Shown: positions 25,801 through 36,369 of the stretch, in pieces
Layout of the letters: each line of letters opens with the position of its first letter
Position numbering within the stretch: the stretch's first letter is position 1
Assembly (NCBI RefSeq): GCF_001039355.2
Contig: NW_019773559.1
Coordinates: 1-44,395 of the forward strand
Direction of reading: 5' to 3'
Length of the DNA stretch: 44,395 nt
From: Lingula anatina
Lineage: Eukaryota > Brachiopoda > Lingulata > Lingulida > Lingulidae
The notes under the pieces: model-generated
Seen by the model: only the letters and a program-made list of their open reading frames with translations
Told to the model about the DNA's origin: nothing
The model's database searches: none
Program-made: the position numbers and the translations under genes

Positions 25801-27369
25801 TAACCAATGCACATTTATATAGCCACAAGGCATTGCAGTGTTTCTAGTTTTGAATAATGTCTCAATATTATAATATTCAGTAACATTTCTCGAAAAATCT
25901 CCATCCCCAACAGTTTAACCCTGGGACATATTTTAAACACTTAATGCAAACATGACCATAAGCTATGGGTTTTAAAAACTGAAATGCACCATGTAATAAT
26001 ATGTTACCTTCACAGGTGTGAGCACTACATTTTGTTCTCCAGGTGGGGCATGCTGTTGGTTATCTTGTCCTTTATCTCCATCTCTAGGACCCCCTGGTGC
26101 CTGTAAGCTGCCATCATGCAGTCTTTTTCCCGGAGGACCCTTTTTTTTAATCTTCAAAGTTGTTTTCTGTCAGTGTGAAGAAATTAAAATGGAATTTGTA
26201 GAAAAAACTGTGGTAAACTGGTAGATACAGTTACGATGTTTGAATTATGAATAAACAACTGATATTGGAAGTGCCATACTGAGACACACAGGGATGGTAT
26301 AATATAAATATTATCAAAATTTTTTTTGCAGGAAGGGCAATCCTATGTGGCATATTAGCCAACAGTATGTGACAAATTGCAGTTTGTTGTACTTGCTACT
26401 TTACAGATATAATATTGATAAAAGAAACTTACTTTTTCATCCTCAAGTTGCTTTTTAGCTCTTCTCTTCAATTCCTCAAGGTTAGGTCCTTTAATCTCCT
26501 TCTGCCGATTCAAATCACCTGCCTTAACATCATCTTTATGCCAGGGCTTCTTGGAAAGTTTGTCTAATTCATCTCTATCCTGTAGCATAGATGGCACCAA
26601 GTAGAGGCAGGACAAAGCTCCAAGTATAACTATCAGCCATACCACACTTCTCTGCAGTCTTGAGAGACGATTCCATTGCTACAATATTAAGAAGGAAAAT
26701 ATAACGAAAAGATTTCATCTTTTATGTCATGTCTCTTGAGGCCAATCTTCAATGTATGCACCCAGAGTATCTTATAAACCTTGGCAGGTGGTAGGGTAAT
26801 CAGCTGCTGAATATTTGACGCAACATATCACTATTTGACCTATAAAATTTACTGTTTACTTGCTTTTGTTTGAACTGGTAATCAAGCTAATGAACAAGGA
26901 GCATTATTCTACAGCTTTAATTTGGGCAATGCATAACCCAAAATCTCACACAAAGATCAGTAGTTTTAACAGAAAACAAACTAGGTCTGACCCAGCTTGC
27001 TTGTGAGCCCGGTGGGTGAATAGATCTATTAACAATGAATGGTGAAAATTGATCAAAAAAATTTTGGCGTTAATTTAATCAATAATCTATAATCAAAGCA
27101 AAAGCAACATACAGAACATATCTTTTTTACTGCAGATGCATGGCTTTAATTCAGATATCTTCACAATCGGCCACGACTTCACAATCGGCCACGGTTGTGC
27201 GGAACTTTTGCGGGGAGTTAGTAGTACTACTACTAGAAGGGACAAAATTATGTGAAACACCTACCCTCCATAAAGAAGCACTCCTGACTTGCTTGCTGTT
27301 GTCATAATGCCCATATGGGTTACCAAGCGATATGGCAGTGTAGTCTTTACGATCAACTGAAGACCACAT
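21500..27369 (-). CDS. MAN1B1: ER mannosyl-oligosaccharide 1,2-alpha-mannosidase (GH47)
   Basis: This enzyme trims one mannose from Man9 glycans in the ER/Golgi and marks misfolded glycoproteins for ER-associated degradation. Eleven exons, in transcription order: 27369-27265, 26678-26433, 26166-26008, 25537-25441, 25085-24900, 24773-24625, 24236-24048, 23472-23285, 22773-22650, 22329-22135, 21832-21500 (TGA). They give 656 residues, against 699 in human. Residues 1-35 are cytosolic (ATG at 27369). A signal-anchor helix ([17 protein letters not shown]) follows, then a charged stem to about residue 200, then the GH47 domain. Family blocks include [59 protein letters not shown] and the calcium-binding [10 protein letters not shown] close to the C terminus. 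Both cysteines of the conserved disulfide are present (HLVCFLPG and YTCYQMY). The order and frame are intact, so a working type II membrane enzyme is expected. Confidence 0.96.
22587..22622. repeat. (CT)n microsatellite beside a MAN1B1 splice donor
   Basis: About 17 CT dinucleotides on the plus strand, so a (GA)n run in the MAN1B1 transcript. It begins about 27 bases after the 5' splice site of the exon 22773-22650. The length is probably polymorphic. Confidence 0.9.
22843..22886. repeat. (ATT)n microsatellite
   Basis: About 14 uninterrupted ATT units inside the MAN1B1 intron between exons 23285 and 22773. A shorter ATT run lies at 9181-9201 in FREM2. Confidence 0.9.
23894..23931. repeat. 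(CAAT)n imperfect tetranucleotide repeat
   Basis: Runs of TCAATCAATCAATCAATAAATCAAT followed by further CAAT units, in the MAN1B1 intron 23473-24047. A separate short GTGAA pentamer run (four units) lies near 23080-23096. Confidence 0.8.
25136..25265. mobile_element. MITE-like element, family A, copy 2 (probably truncated)
   Basis: About 130 bp in the MAN1B1 intron 25086-25440, related to the reverse complement of the 8200-8377 element. Shared blocks include CACATTCACAAC, GACCTACTTGA, TTCAGTGTCTAT and GGCAAACTTT, followed by AAGTGGG. The far terminal repeat is not recognisable, so this copy is likely cut short. It begins about 50 bp from the exon that ends at 25085. Confidence 0.7.
26433..26678 (-). 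other. MAN1B1: MAN1B1 exon 2: type II signal anchor and stem
   Basis: This exon of 82 codons opens with [11 protein letters not shown], a basic stretch just inside the membrane. The helix [17 protein letters not shown] and then a highly charged, lysine- and glutamate-rich stem follow. Basic flanking residues on the N-terminal side set the N-in, C-lumen orientation. The sequence right before the helix resembles the vertebrate protein more than the stem does, which is normal for this gene. Confidence 0.85.
27159..27194. repeat. Direct repeat, 2 x 18 bp
   Basis: In the first MAN1B1 intron, the unit TTCACAATCGGCCACGAC is followed at once by a near-identical second copy that ends CCACGG. It is GC-richer than its surroundings and lies about 70 bp inside the intron from exon 1. 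No function is evident; a recent slippage duplication is the simplest reading. Confidence 0.6.
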
Positions 27370-28109
27370 GATGAGAAATACCAAGCATCAAGCCATTTTC
27401 GCCCAGTCTATGTTCACTGCCCACATCACAGGCCTTCGAATGGATTGTCTTCAAGTACCCACTTTTCTTGTAGGTAAAGTACTTCCGGTTAAAACGTGTT
27501 GGAGAAAGTATCTATATGATTGGAAATCTATTAATTTTTTCTGACAATTCTGATTTTGAATAATTTTATACTCACAACATATTGCTACAAATATTAGAGA
27601 AATATATGTTAACGTTAAGAGGCTTTCGGTAACGACAACCATAAATTGAATCGCTCGTACCCTAGTGCCCTCTACCGTGAAAACGCAGCAACAGCAGGAA
27701 AGTGTCATCTGCTGGAACTACAAGTGGAAGTCGATCTGCGTCTCTTAGATATTCTTTTGTGAAATGTATTCTTTTTCATCAGCCGTCCGATAAAACTGAG
27801 CACAGGGTAAGAGCCAATTCTATGGGCTTCTCACTGTTTCTGGAACTTCATTTCCAAGGGAATAAGTTATGAAAGTTTCAGCACGAATCTTGTATCAAGT
27901 TGTAAATTTGTGATTTGGTGTGGTAGTGTTTACATTTATATGCTTGTACTTCAACTGTTCCACTGTCCGAGTACTATTTGCTATGTTTTGAGTTTAATTG
28001 TTAGCACTCAATTCGTTCTTATTCGCAGAATGGCTCTGGAGAAAAGGTGCACACTACCTGTAGATACAGGGGAAGGAACCCTCTTATGTGTTTGACACTG
28101 AAGACCAGC
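27370..28109. promoter_or_regulatory. Divergent MAN1B1/SWT1 promoter region
   Basis: The two start codons face away from each other 740 bp apart, so both promoters must lie here or overlap. A possible SWT1 5' UTR intron is visible: donor CACAGG|GTAAGA at 27807 and acceptor TTCGCAG ending at 28028. No TATA box stands out. Upstream open frames occur on both sides (27396-27388 for MAN1B1 and 28030-28095 for SWT1). Confidence 0.6.
28030..28095 (+). other. Upstream open reading frame in the SWT1 leader
   Basis: A 21-codon frame (MALEKRCTLP...) with a good initiation context (A at -3, G at +4). It begins two bases after a probable splice acceptor and stops 14 bases before the SWT1 ATG, out of frame with it. 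If the leader is as proposed, ribosomes would need to reinitiate or leak past it to translate SWT1. It is not proposed to make a functional peptide. Confidence 0.5.
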
Positions 28110-28268
28110 ATGGCTGACAGAAAGGCTGAAGAGAAGAGCCAAGAGGAGGCTACTCTCCCACCTGGCTGGGTATTTAAAATATCCAACCGTCACAACAGAG
28201 TTTATTACTTTAACATTGCCACGGGGCAGTCTTGTTGGGAATTACCAAAGGAGGGGAAGGAAAAGAGA
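28110..28268 (+). other. SWT1: SWT1 exon 1: N-terminal WW domain
   Basis: This exon encodes residues 1-53. The two signature tryptophans are Trp20 and Trp43, with the central Y-Y-F aromatic block at 32-34, Asn35 and the closing Pro46. These are the residues that form a proline-binding WW fold. Plant SWT1 proteins carry an N-terminal WW domain, while the human protein as I recall it does not show one clearly, so this may be the ancestral layout. Confidence 0.85.
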
Positions 28269-31200
28269 GTAGGCATCTTATGTTTTAATAAATTATATCC
28301 TTTTAGGCCCATTCTAAGACTGACTTACTTTCGTATAAATATTTGACTATACATATATATATGCCTAGATGATATCAAATTATTTCATTTTCTTTTAGTA
28401 ACAAATTGTTATCAAATTAATATCATACCTAGAAGTAATCTGTTCTTGCGTGACCATTTGTATTAAAAATTTTGCATCACATAAAATGCTATGGTGAAAA
28501 TTCATTGAGTGCTGAGTATCTGAGTATCTGGATTTAATATGGGTTAATCTTCTGTGCATTTTACTGAATAATTTAATCATGTCAAATAACACTGCATTGA
28601 TCATATATAATTTCAAGCCTCTTTACAAAAATGTGGTTCTCATTGTTAGGCAGCTTGCAGCAGCCATAAATTTGAAACGATTCCTGGAGCTTCATCAAGC
28701 ACAAGACCTCCAGAGACTCCCGTGGTGGACAAGTTAGCTCAGCAACATCAAAAGAAGAAAAAAAGGAAGAAAAAGAAGAAACCTAGAAGTAAAGCAGCAC
28801 AGCAAACGTTACAGACAAGTTTTGATCCATGTGCCAACACTCATGCAGGACAAAGGAATTTGTTAAACACCCCACAAATAGTGACCAGGAACAGAGCCCA
28901 CAATGAGAAAAGATTCGAATCTCAGGCTAAAAAATGTCCATCAGTCTCTAAGAAAGAGCAAGGTGAAAGCACTGAAACGGGAACCAAAAGGCATTCATCA
29001 AGTACTGCGACTAGTGCAAATGATTTGGATCTAATAAACAGTTTGGTAGTAAATAAAAGATTAAAAACTCCTCATGGGTGTGTATCCACTAAGAATGATG
29101 CCACTGCAAACACATCAGGGACACAGAGAAGGAAATATTCTCCAACACCCCTTAGAGGAGACGTCAGTTCTTCATCTGCAGGTAGGATTGTTTCAGAAAC
29201 TCCTAAGAACAAAGGTACATGGAGTCTTGTAGCAGCTGAGGAACAAAAAGTATCTGACAGATCACATAGAAAGAGTCTTATGCGTGCATTAAACATATCC
29301 AAACCCAATCTTAGTACTTCTAGTCTAGAGCCTGTTCCAAATTGCTCTGAGCAGATATCAGAATCTCCAGGATCTGACCATGTGTATAGAAATAAGATGC
29401 ACAGTCAAAAGTCATTTACACCTAATACCAAGCCCTACACAAAACACAGAAACCAGGTTAGAAGTGAAACAAATAGGAATGAGGTCACACATCCAACGCT
29501 AAAGAGAGATATATCAGGGAAACCGTATACTGTTCAACCACAAAGTGCTGACACCAGTTCTTCTTTTCCAAAAGAAAGTACTTCCCTTGTGCCACAACCC
29601 CAGCAAACTGAACCTTCTGTGCCACTAGGGAACCCTAGTCCTATGTCTACCTCAGTTAAAACAAATCAAATGGAAATCTTTACACAAAGCAATGTCCACA
29701 TGCAAGATAATCTTTTCACAAATCGGGTTCAAAAAGTTGACGCCCAATGTATGCAGATACCAAGCCATGCAGTGTCTCCAGGAAATTGTCCACTGAACCA
29801 GATGTCGCCTGATATCAATAGGTGCTCAACACCAGAGGGCAGACTTCCAAGAGGCTCCTCCCCCTTTGATTTAAAGAGTATTGTACTATACAGGCAGCTG
29901 CCAGACTCTGTGGATAAAGCGGTATATATAACATTATGTACTGTTGCATCTGTATATTTTACTTCAATTTTGCCTGTGCTCATTTTTGGCTATTGTTACT
30001 ATACACATCTATTGCACATATATATATTTTTTTATTTAATTTGTAATTTCCAGATAAAATGTGAACTTCATAATATTTGTTAAATGGAATTTATATCTTG
30101 TTTTCATCATAGCATTTCTTTCTTAAGTATATCTGTGCTTCTGACTTATTTGAGTCACTGGGTACTTTGATTTTGATGACAGTATTAAGTTTTAATTTTC
30201 CATTAAACAGGAGTTATACATGGTGCTTGACACAAACATTTTGCTCAGCCATTTGGAGTTTGTAAAGGAAATCTTAGCACACCTCATTCCAGGTATTTAC
30301 ATTTATGATTACAAAGAACTTTTCACTTCCTAGTAAGAGTAGAAATATGTTAGAAAAGATTCTAATTAATGGAATTCCAGATATGTATGTCTTTATTTTT
30401 TAGCAGCCAAGGTATTTAGTAATGTAGTTGCCAGGTAATTCATGTATATGTGATTTTGATCACACATGTATGTGCATAACTGAATTAAAGGGAAAAGAAG
30501 GGATTGTTAGAGAGGTTTAGTGTAATTAAAATATATACTTACAATGATTATTGATCAGGGATAGGCAGACCAGTGCTTGTGATTCCTTGGGTGGTCATTC
30601 AGGAGCTGGATTATTTGAAGGACAATAAAAAGGTAAGTGTTCAAAGACTGCGTTCACAACAGGGGACTAAATAGTCTGCAGAACAAATATGACGACCCAG
30701 TTAAAAGCTTGTTATCTAAAAAAACGCAATCTACTAATAGTAGATGTCCCCTATACTTGTGAGCAGGTTGAGAATTAAGACTAGAATAGCCTGAGGTATT
30801 CATCCTCAATATTTGTAGGAAACCAACATCAAGAGGAAAGCATATGCAGCAGTCAAGTTTTTACACGAAAGTTTTAAGATGAAACGACCACATCTCATAG
30901 GTCAGACACCACAAGAGGTAAGTATTACATCATTTTTCATTAGGTTAATTAATTTTAGCAATACAATAAAATAAACAAAAAATAAGTTGAAAATGAAGAA
31001 CAATAATTAGGAAAGATACAATAAGTTATCAAAGAAATATATGAAAGTGGCTCAAGTTGTTAATTTTGGCATTGGTGCTCACAAATCTGAGACCCGATTC
31101 CAGAAATGCCTAATTTGTTTATAAGGCCTGTTCTAAGAAGTCTGAATTTTCCTGAGCAACTAAAAGAATGTTCTGAGCTCTCGGCGAAACTGTACCCTCA

Positions 31201-34200
31201 GCTTATGATTGGCTGATAGTAATGAAGCCAAGTAGCACTGTCCAATCATGGTGCAATAATATCTCTTTATCCTTCCTGGCACGTGTTAGTGATTAAAGAT
31301 AAAGAGTTAATTAAAAGAAGAGACACCCTGTCTATAATTAAAGAACAAACATCTGGAGCTTCTCTTTATATGATCCCAACTCTATCCCTTGGAAGTTTCA
31401 CATAAATCCTTTTATTGTGACCAGTAAATTGTGTTTAGTCATTCAAAGCAACAAAACAGTCTATTAGCTCAAGTCTTTCTTGTTATGTAATGTATACTCA
31501 GTATTTATAGTGTTCAGTACATCTTTGTACATCTATTTTACATCAGTCTTCCCAGGACCTTCAAGGTTTCAAGATAGAGAATAATGATGACAGGTTGCTG
31601 CAGTGCTGTTTACAGTTCAGACAAAAATGTAAGTGAAGATGTACCATGCCAATGTAAGTTTATTCAGAGATATTATACAGTGAATGGAAGTGCAAATCTA
31701 AAGAGCTAAAATTGTAGCTGAAAATGCTAAGTCGATAAATCTACACATAGTAAAATATTTTTCTTACTTTATATGCTTTGGAGTCTTGAATGTTTTTATA
31801 TAATTATGCAGTCTGCGAACATGAATGCTTCTGGGTATTGGAAAGTATAATCATATTTCGTTTTAATAAAGATGGCATTTAAAATGTCAATAATTAGGTG
31901 TGTATATTACATACTGAGATGTTCCCTAAGCCTGTGCTTTGGAAACCCTAGTCTTAATTCATAAGCTACATATAGCAGCCACCATTGTAAAACCTGTTTG
32001 AAATATCACACAACATGTTTTCTTTAAAAAACAATACAATGCTGTTACATGGTCAATTTAAACACCCTGTTTTTCAGATCCTAGTTCAAAGATAGTTGTT
32101 TTCTCCAATGACACTAACCTGTGTACCAAGTGTATGATCACGGGATTTCCTGCCTTTAACAGACAGGGTATTGTAGAAGGCATGCAGCAAGAGAACAGAG
32201 GAACACCTTTTGATACAGGAGCAGCTGGTAAGTATCATAAATTAGATATAATTGTAGTTTTTGTCATTCAGTGCTGGGGTGGATCCAGAGATATATTTTC
32301 TGACAGTCTTCCAAGTTATCTTTGTTGATCTATTCTCTATTTTTGAGTGTCTTCTGACAGAAAAAATTAGATAACCGTCAATGAAAATTTGAAAAATCTG
32401 ACCGTCTTCCAGAAGACAGCCTCAATCTGCCCCTGGAACAGGCAGAAAATCCCAACCATTTTACACTTCTAATCAGAATTCATAATATCAGCATTTTAAT
32501 GAAGCTAAGTAATGTGGAAAATATACATGTACTTATGAGCCTATATAACAATCACAGTGCACTTGTTCCATGTGACTCAGTTGAAGCAGAGCAGCTGGGG
32601 CCAGTAAATGTTGCCAGTCCTCATGAAGTGTATACTGTGCCTACTACAGCACCATCTAGTGACAAAACACAGAACTGTGTTGAAGCTGTAGTAGAACCCA
32701 AGAAGAAAACTAGACAGGAGCTTGAACTTGAGTTGGTAATGATATTATGCCATTGTTGTTTGAATAAATAAAAGACTGTTTATATACTTACAGGGGAACA
32801 GATCTTACTTATTTTAAGTCAGATATGAAATTTGCCAGTTTAAAATTCCTGTTGCATACTATCTCTCTTTTTTGAAAAACAATATGAAGATCCTAAATAA
32901 TTTTTTTAAAATTTTAATGTATCTGTAGTATTTGTTATTAATTGTTTAATCTTACTTTTGAGACAGTATTCAAAGTCAGTCATATTAAGGCGGACATTTC
33001 AGGTTGTAATATGCTCAAGATGCTTTCCATTGTTTCTTGAAAATCAGTATTGTTGTGCATGTTGTTACAGCATGCTTTTTAAAACATTAATATAAATGTT
33101 TTTATAATTTTCTTTTTACAGAGTGAAGATGTCACACAAGAAGTAATGTTAACTCTGAAAGATTCCCTGAGCATGGTTCTGGAAAAAGAGATGAAGGAGG
33201 CATTTGGTGATATCTGGTAAAATAATAACTCTGAATTGAAGATTCATGAGATTTGTGAATTCCCAATTCATGATGTTAAAGTTAAAAATTTGATTTTTGG
33301 AAAATCTTAACTTTTAAACATGCATACCCATGTACTGTTTCTTACCTATGTCACCAGCTTCATGATGTCAAAACACAGTTGATAAGTGTTCAGTATCTTC
33401 ATTGGCAGGACTGTATACGTATAGGAGTTGTTTTAACAAATTTAGGAGATTGTTTTGCATGTACATGCATAAGAGGGAGAAATAACACCAGTGTTTTTTA
33501 TTCTAGGCAGGAAGTAGTTCTCAGGAAGCCACCTTGGACACTGAGAGACATTCTGGAGTGCATTGACAAGTTAGTACAATTAATTTATATTTGAAAATGG
33601 ATAACTAGTTTGGGATCCCACACACCCACACACCCACACCCACACGCGCACGCACGCACTTGCTGTAAACCCTCGTAATTGACTTAACACTAATAGTGGG
33701 CATCAGGGGTGTGTTTACTGAATTGGAACAATTTTTTTTCTTTTTAAATATTGTAAATATTATATATATATAAAGGATAATAGAAATATATTTAATTTTA
33801 TGTTTTTTTCCTGTTTTTTAGGCACTGGATGGCTGTGTTTGGGATGTTTCTGAACAGGCAGCTTTCTCAGGTGGTGAAGCAACTTGTGCAATATTTCAAG
33901 AGTGCTCTAGGTATGTTATGCCCTTTGACTTATGAGATTTCAAAACTTGACACTTGTTTAGAACTAAATTAATAGATTTCTCTTTAAGAACCATGTTGCT
34001 TGTAGTTTGTCTAAGTATCAAATCTCAAATTGCTTACTAGTATAATTTATAATGAATTGCCTTATTTCCTACATGGGCGTGCTGGCCAAGAATGGATTGA
34101 TTTGAGTATAAAAATATTGCATCTGTTGTTCTCCAGGTAGAAACCCCAGTCTGAATCAGGTGAAAACATTGATGTCAGACAGTCTGAAATTCTGCAAAGA

Positions 34201-36369
34201 ATTGAGGAGTAAGTCAGAGTAAGTACAGATCACAAGCCATTCATTTTGAATATAAACATTGTCTATTACAAACAACCTCATGCAGATACAGGATATTTAA
34301 AAAGAGGGGTTCTAAATACCTTTCCCTGGATGTTTACCCATCTATATTAATTCTAATCAAATAAAAAATATGCATTTTGAATGGTCATTACTAGACAGTA
34401 TTATCATGATTGCTTTTGCATAACCTGGTATTGAAATTAAAAAAAAAAAAAATCACGTTCTATGCAGCCAAGATAAATGTGTTTTACATTTGTCAATAAG
34501 CAATACAACAATTGATCTCAGAATACCCTTTTTCCAGTTATGAAGGTAAATTAACAAAAACCATCCAAAGACTTGAGCAACTGTCAGCAGTATGCTCCAG
34601 TGTCATGAGTGGTGCTGTGGAACCCTGTGGACTCAGTCAGCTAGAAGACCAGATCAAAAGTCATGACACTTGCTTAGATGATTCCAATAATGGAAATTAC
34701 CTGAAAGTACCAGAAAATGATAGACAAGATGTTGTTTTGTCACAAAGTGTTGAACTAATGGAGACATTGGAATCTACATCAGAGGACACAATCGATATGC
34801 CGTCTCAGTCTTCATCTGTGATACATGCGCATTCTGCACCATCTCCCACTTTGCAGTCCGTGTCTGTTTTGGATCCAGAAAGTGAGCAAGCCATTTATTT
34901 CAAGTTTCAGAGTATATGGGAAACTATTCATGAATACAGGTAATGCAGATGATGATGGTTAATTTTTCCAGTGGATACAAGCACATTTTGGTGTAACTGT
35001 AGTTTCATAACTATTAATTGCATCACCTTGTGCTCAGAATTGTACAGTGCCTAGCTACAGCTGTCCTCGTATATTACTCTTTTGGTACACATAGTCTCAG
35101 TGTTTACAAAGTTTGCACTATTTCTTATGATCTGAGAGTTTGATAACTCATCCAAGTTAACTTTGTAAACCTACATCATTTTGAAATAATTTATAAAATA
35201 TTATGTCATCTACCCCATCTATGAACTAAAATATACAATTGTGTGGTTTGTGTGTACTCAGTATGTGTAGATGTGGCATATTTCCTTCTCCTAAAGTAAC
35301 TGAAATTCATTTATCCTTTTACTTCATTGCAGCCAAACTATAGAGACAGTCCTGAGTGGCCATCCCATTCCTGTGCCGTCCCCGTCCACCCCCAGCAGAG
35401 AACAGGCTGTGGAGATGCTAAAAAGACTATATACCATGTCCCTTGAGCTCAAGATGGAATTTATCAAGTATGCTTATTATTGTTGTTGCTTTTTTTTTCC
35501 ACAGTCAGCTGCACTGTTGGTGTGTGTATGATGGTGTGTTGTGATCCTGTCTAACTGTTTGGCTCCGTGGTTATCCTTTTCTTGCACTAGAACAAATAAC
35601 TGGTATAAATTTTGAACCTTAATTATTATAAAAATTAATTAATGAAAAAATTACTTTCAAATTCATCAACAGTGGTTTTACTGTGAATTTGAATCAGTTT
35701 TTACTCTGGTCCTGTTGATTTTATGAGGCCAGCTCTGCAGTAGGCCCTTATGGTCATTTTTTTTAAATTAAAGCATATTAAACATTTCCTGTAAAAATGT
35801 CATTTCTGTATTTCAGTTTCCTGTCTGTTCCAGTTCCTGAAGCCAATCTACATCCAGAGGAATTTTTCTCATTTTGCCAAGTATTAAATCACTTCTTAGA
35901 CTATTTGGATGTAAAGGTAAAACAACAACCATGCTTTATTTGAGGTGTAAATTCTGCATGTTTTCATTGTATGTGAGAAAACTTATTCTTCTTTTATAAT
36001 ACTGCAATGAAAACATCCGTGAAAGCTCATAAAGGCATGTTTGAAGACCGTGTGTGTTGGGACAAAGTTGTAAGATGTGTAAGTAAATGTACCAATATGT
36101 CATCCAGCCCATGGGCAGGTGCAGTTTTTATAGTACAGAGTTAATATATTTACTTATAGTATATCAAACATTATATGGAAGGCTGTATTGCCATAATCCA
36201 AGTTATTTTCCTGTAGAAGGAGGCCCAGGGTCCCAATGTCCACCCAGAGAAGTTACTGCTCTATTTTCTCAATGACAGCAGGAGAGAGGGGATGGTAAAT
36301 GGACTGGCACAGCTCAGTGAGATGATTCACAGAATGGGAAACTGTGGTCTAAACCTACAGGTCCACTGA
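28110..36369 (+). CDS. SWT1: Transcriptional protein SWT1 homologue (WW + PIN endoribonuclease)
   Basis: SWT1 is a nuclear endoribonuclease that removes defective mRNPs at the transcription/export step. Sixteen exons: 28110-28268, 28650-29921, 30211-30292, 30559-30632, 30819-30917, 31547-31628, 32078-32227, 32581-32735, 33122-33216, 33507-33569, 33822-33910, 34137-34218, 34538-34939, 35333-35467, 35817-35916, 36217-36369 (TGA). They total 1,063 residues; human is about 900. A WW domain covers residues 16-47 (LPPGW...YYFN...CWELP). Residues 54-477 are low-complexity and basic (KKKKRKKKKK near the start), and a PIN domain runs from about 478 to 610. The PIN acidic residues are present: VLDTNIL (Asp484), VIQELD (Glu520), NNDDR (Asp576/577) and SNDTNL (Asp601). 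The C-terminal half carries the family block KPPWTL...KHWMAVFG. The ATG at 28110 has the better context; an in-frame ATG at 28086 would add eight residues. The 5' end of exon 8 is the least certain junction. Confidence 0.92.
30211..32227 (+). other. SWT1: SWT1 PIN nuclease domain exons
   Basis: Five exons (30211-30292, 30559-30632, 30819-30917, 31547-31628, 32078-32227) encode the PIN fold. The first strand carries VLDTNILLSH, the next segment VLVIPWVVIQELDYLK, the helical part NNDDRLLQCC, and the last strand VVFSNDTNLCTKC. All four acidic positions that bind metal in PIN nucleases are kept, so catalytic activity is expected. Confidence 0.88.
30648..30766. mobile_element. MITE-like element, family A, copy 3 (diverged)
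   Basis: About 115-120 bp in the SWT1 intron 30633-30818. It starts with TTCACAACAGGGGACTAA, like the left arm of the 8200-8377 copy, and shares CCCA.TTAAAAG further in. The right end read backwards (CTCACAAG...AGGGGACAT) resembles the left end, so terminal inverted repeats are still visible. It starts about 16 bp after the 5' splice site of the exon ending at 30632. Confidence 0.55.
32269..32435. mobile_element. MITE-like element, family B (hAT-like ends), copy 2
   Basis: About 167 bp in the SWT1 intron 32228-32580. The left end CAGTGCTGGGGTGGATCCAG and the right end ...CTGCCCCTG (read back: CAGGGGCAGATTGAGG) match the family ends. The interior block from GGATCCAGAG through TCTTCCAAGTTATCTTT matches the 14577-14703 copy closely. 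The two copies differ in length in the middle. Confidence 0.65.

Noticed and set aside
28086-28088. In-frame ATG upstream of the chosen SWT1 start
   Set aside because: Its context is poor (C at -3, T at +4) and it lies inside the upstream open frame. The ATG at 28110 fits better, though both give the same protein apart from eight residues.
28722-30083. A 453-codon single open frame
   Set aside because: Its first 400 codons are real SWT1 exon 2, but after 29921 it runs through the donor GTATAT into AT-rich intron. The PIN domain resumes in frame only after the acceptor at 30210.
34205-34212. Alternative donor in SWT1 exon 12 (AGGA|GTAAGT)
   Set aside because: It leaves phase 1, which does not match the next exon. 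The second GTAAGT seven to ten bases on, ending the exon at 34218, restores phase 2 and the frame.
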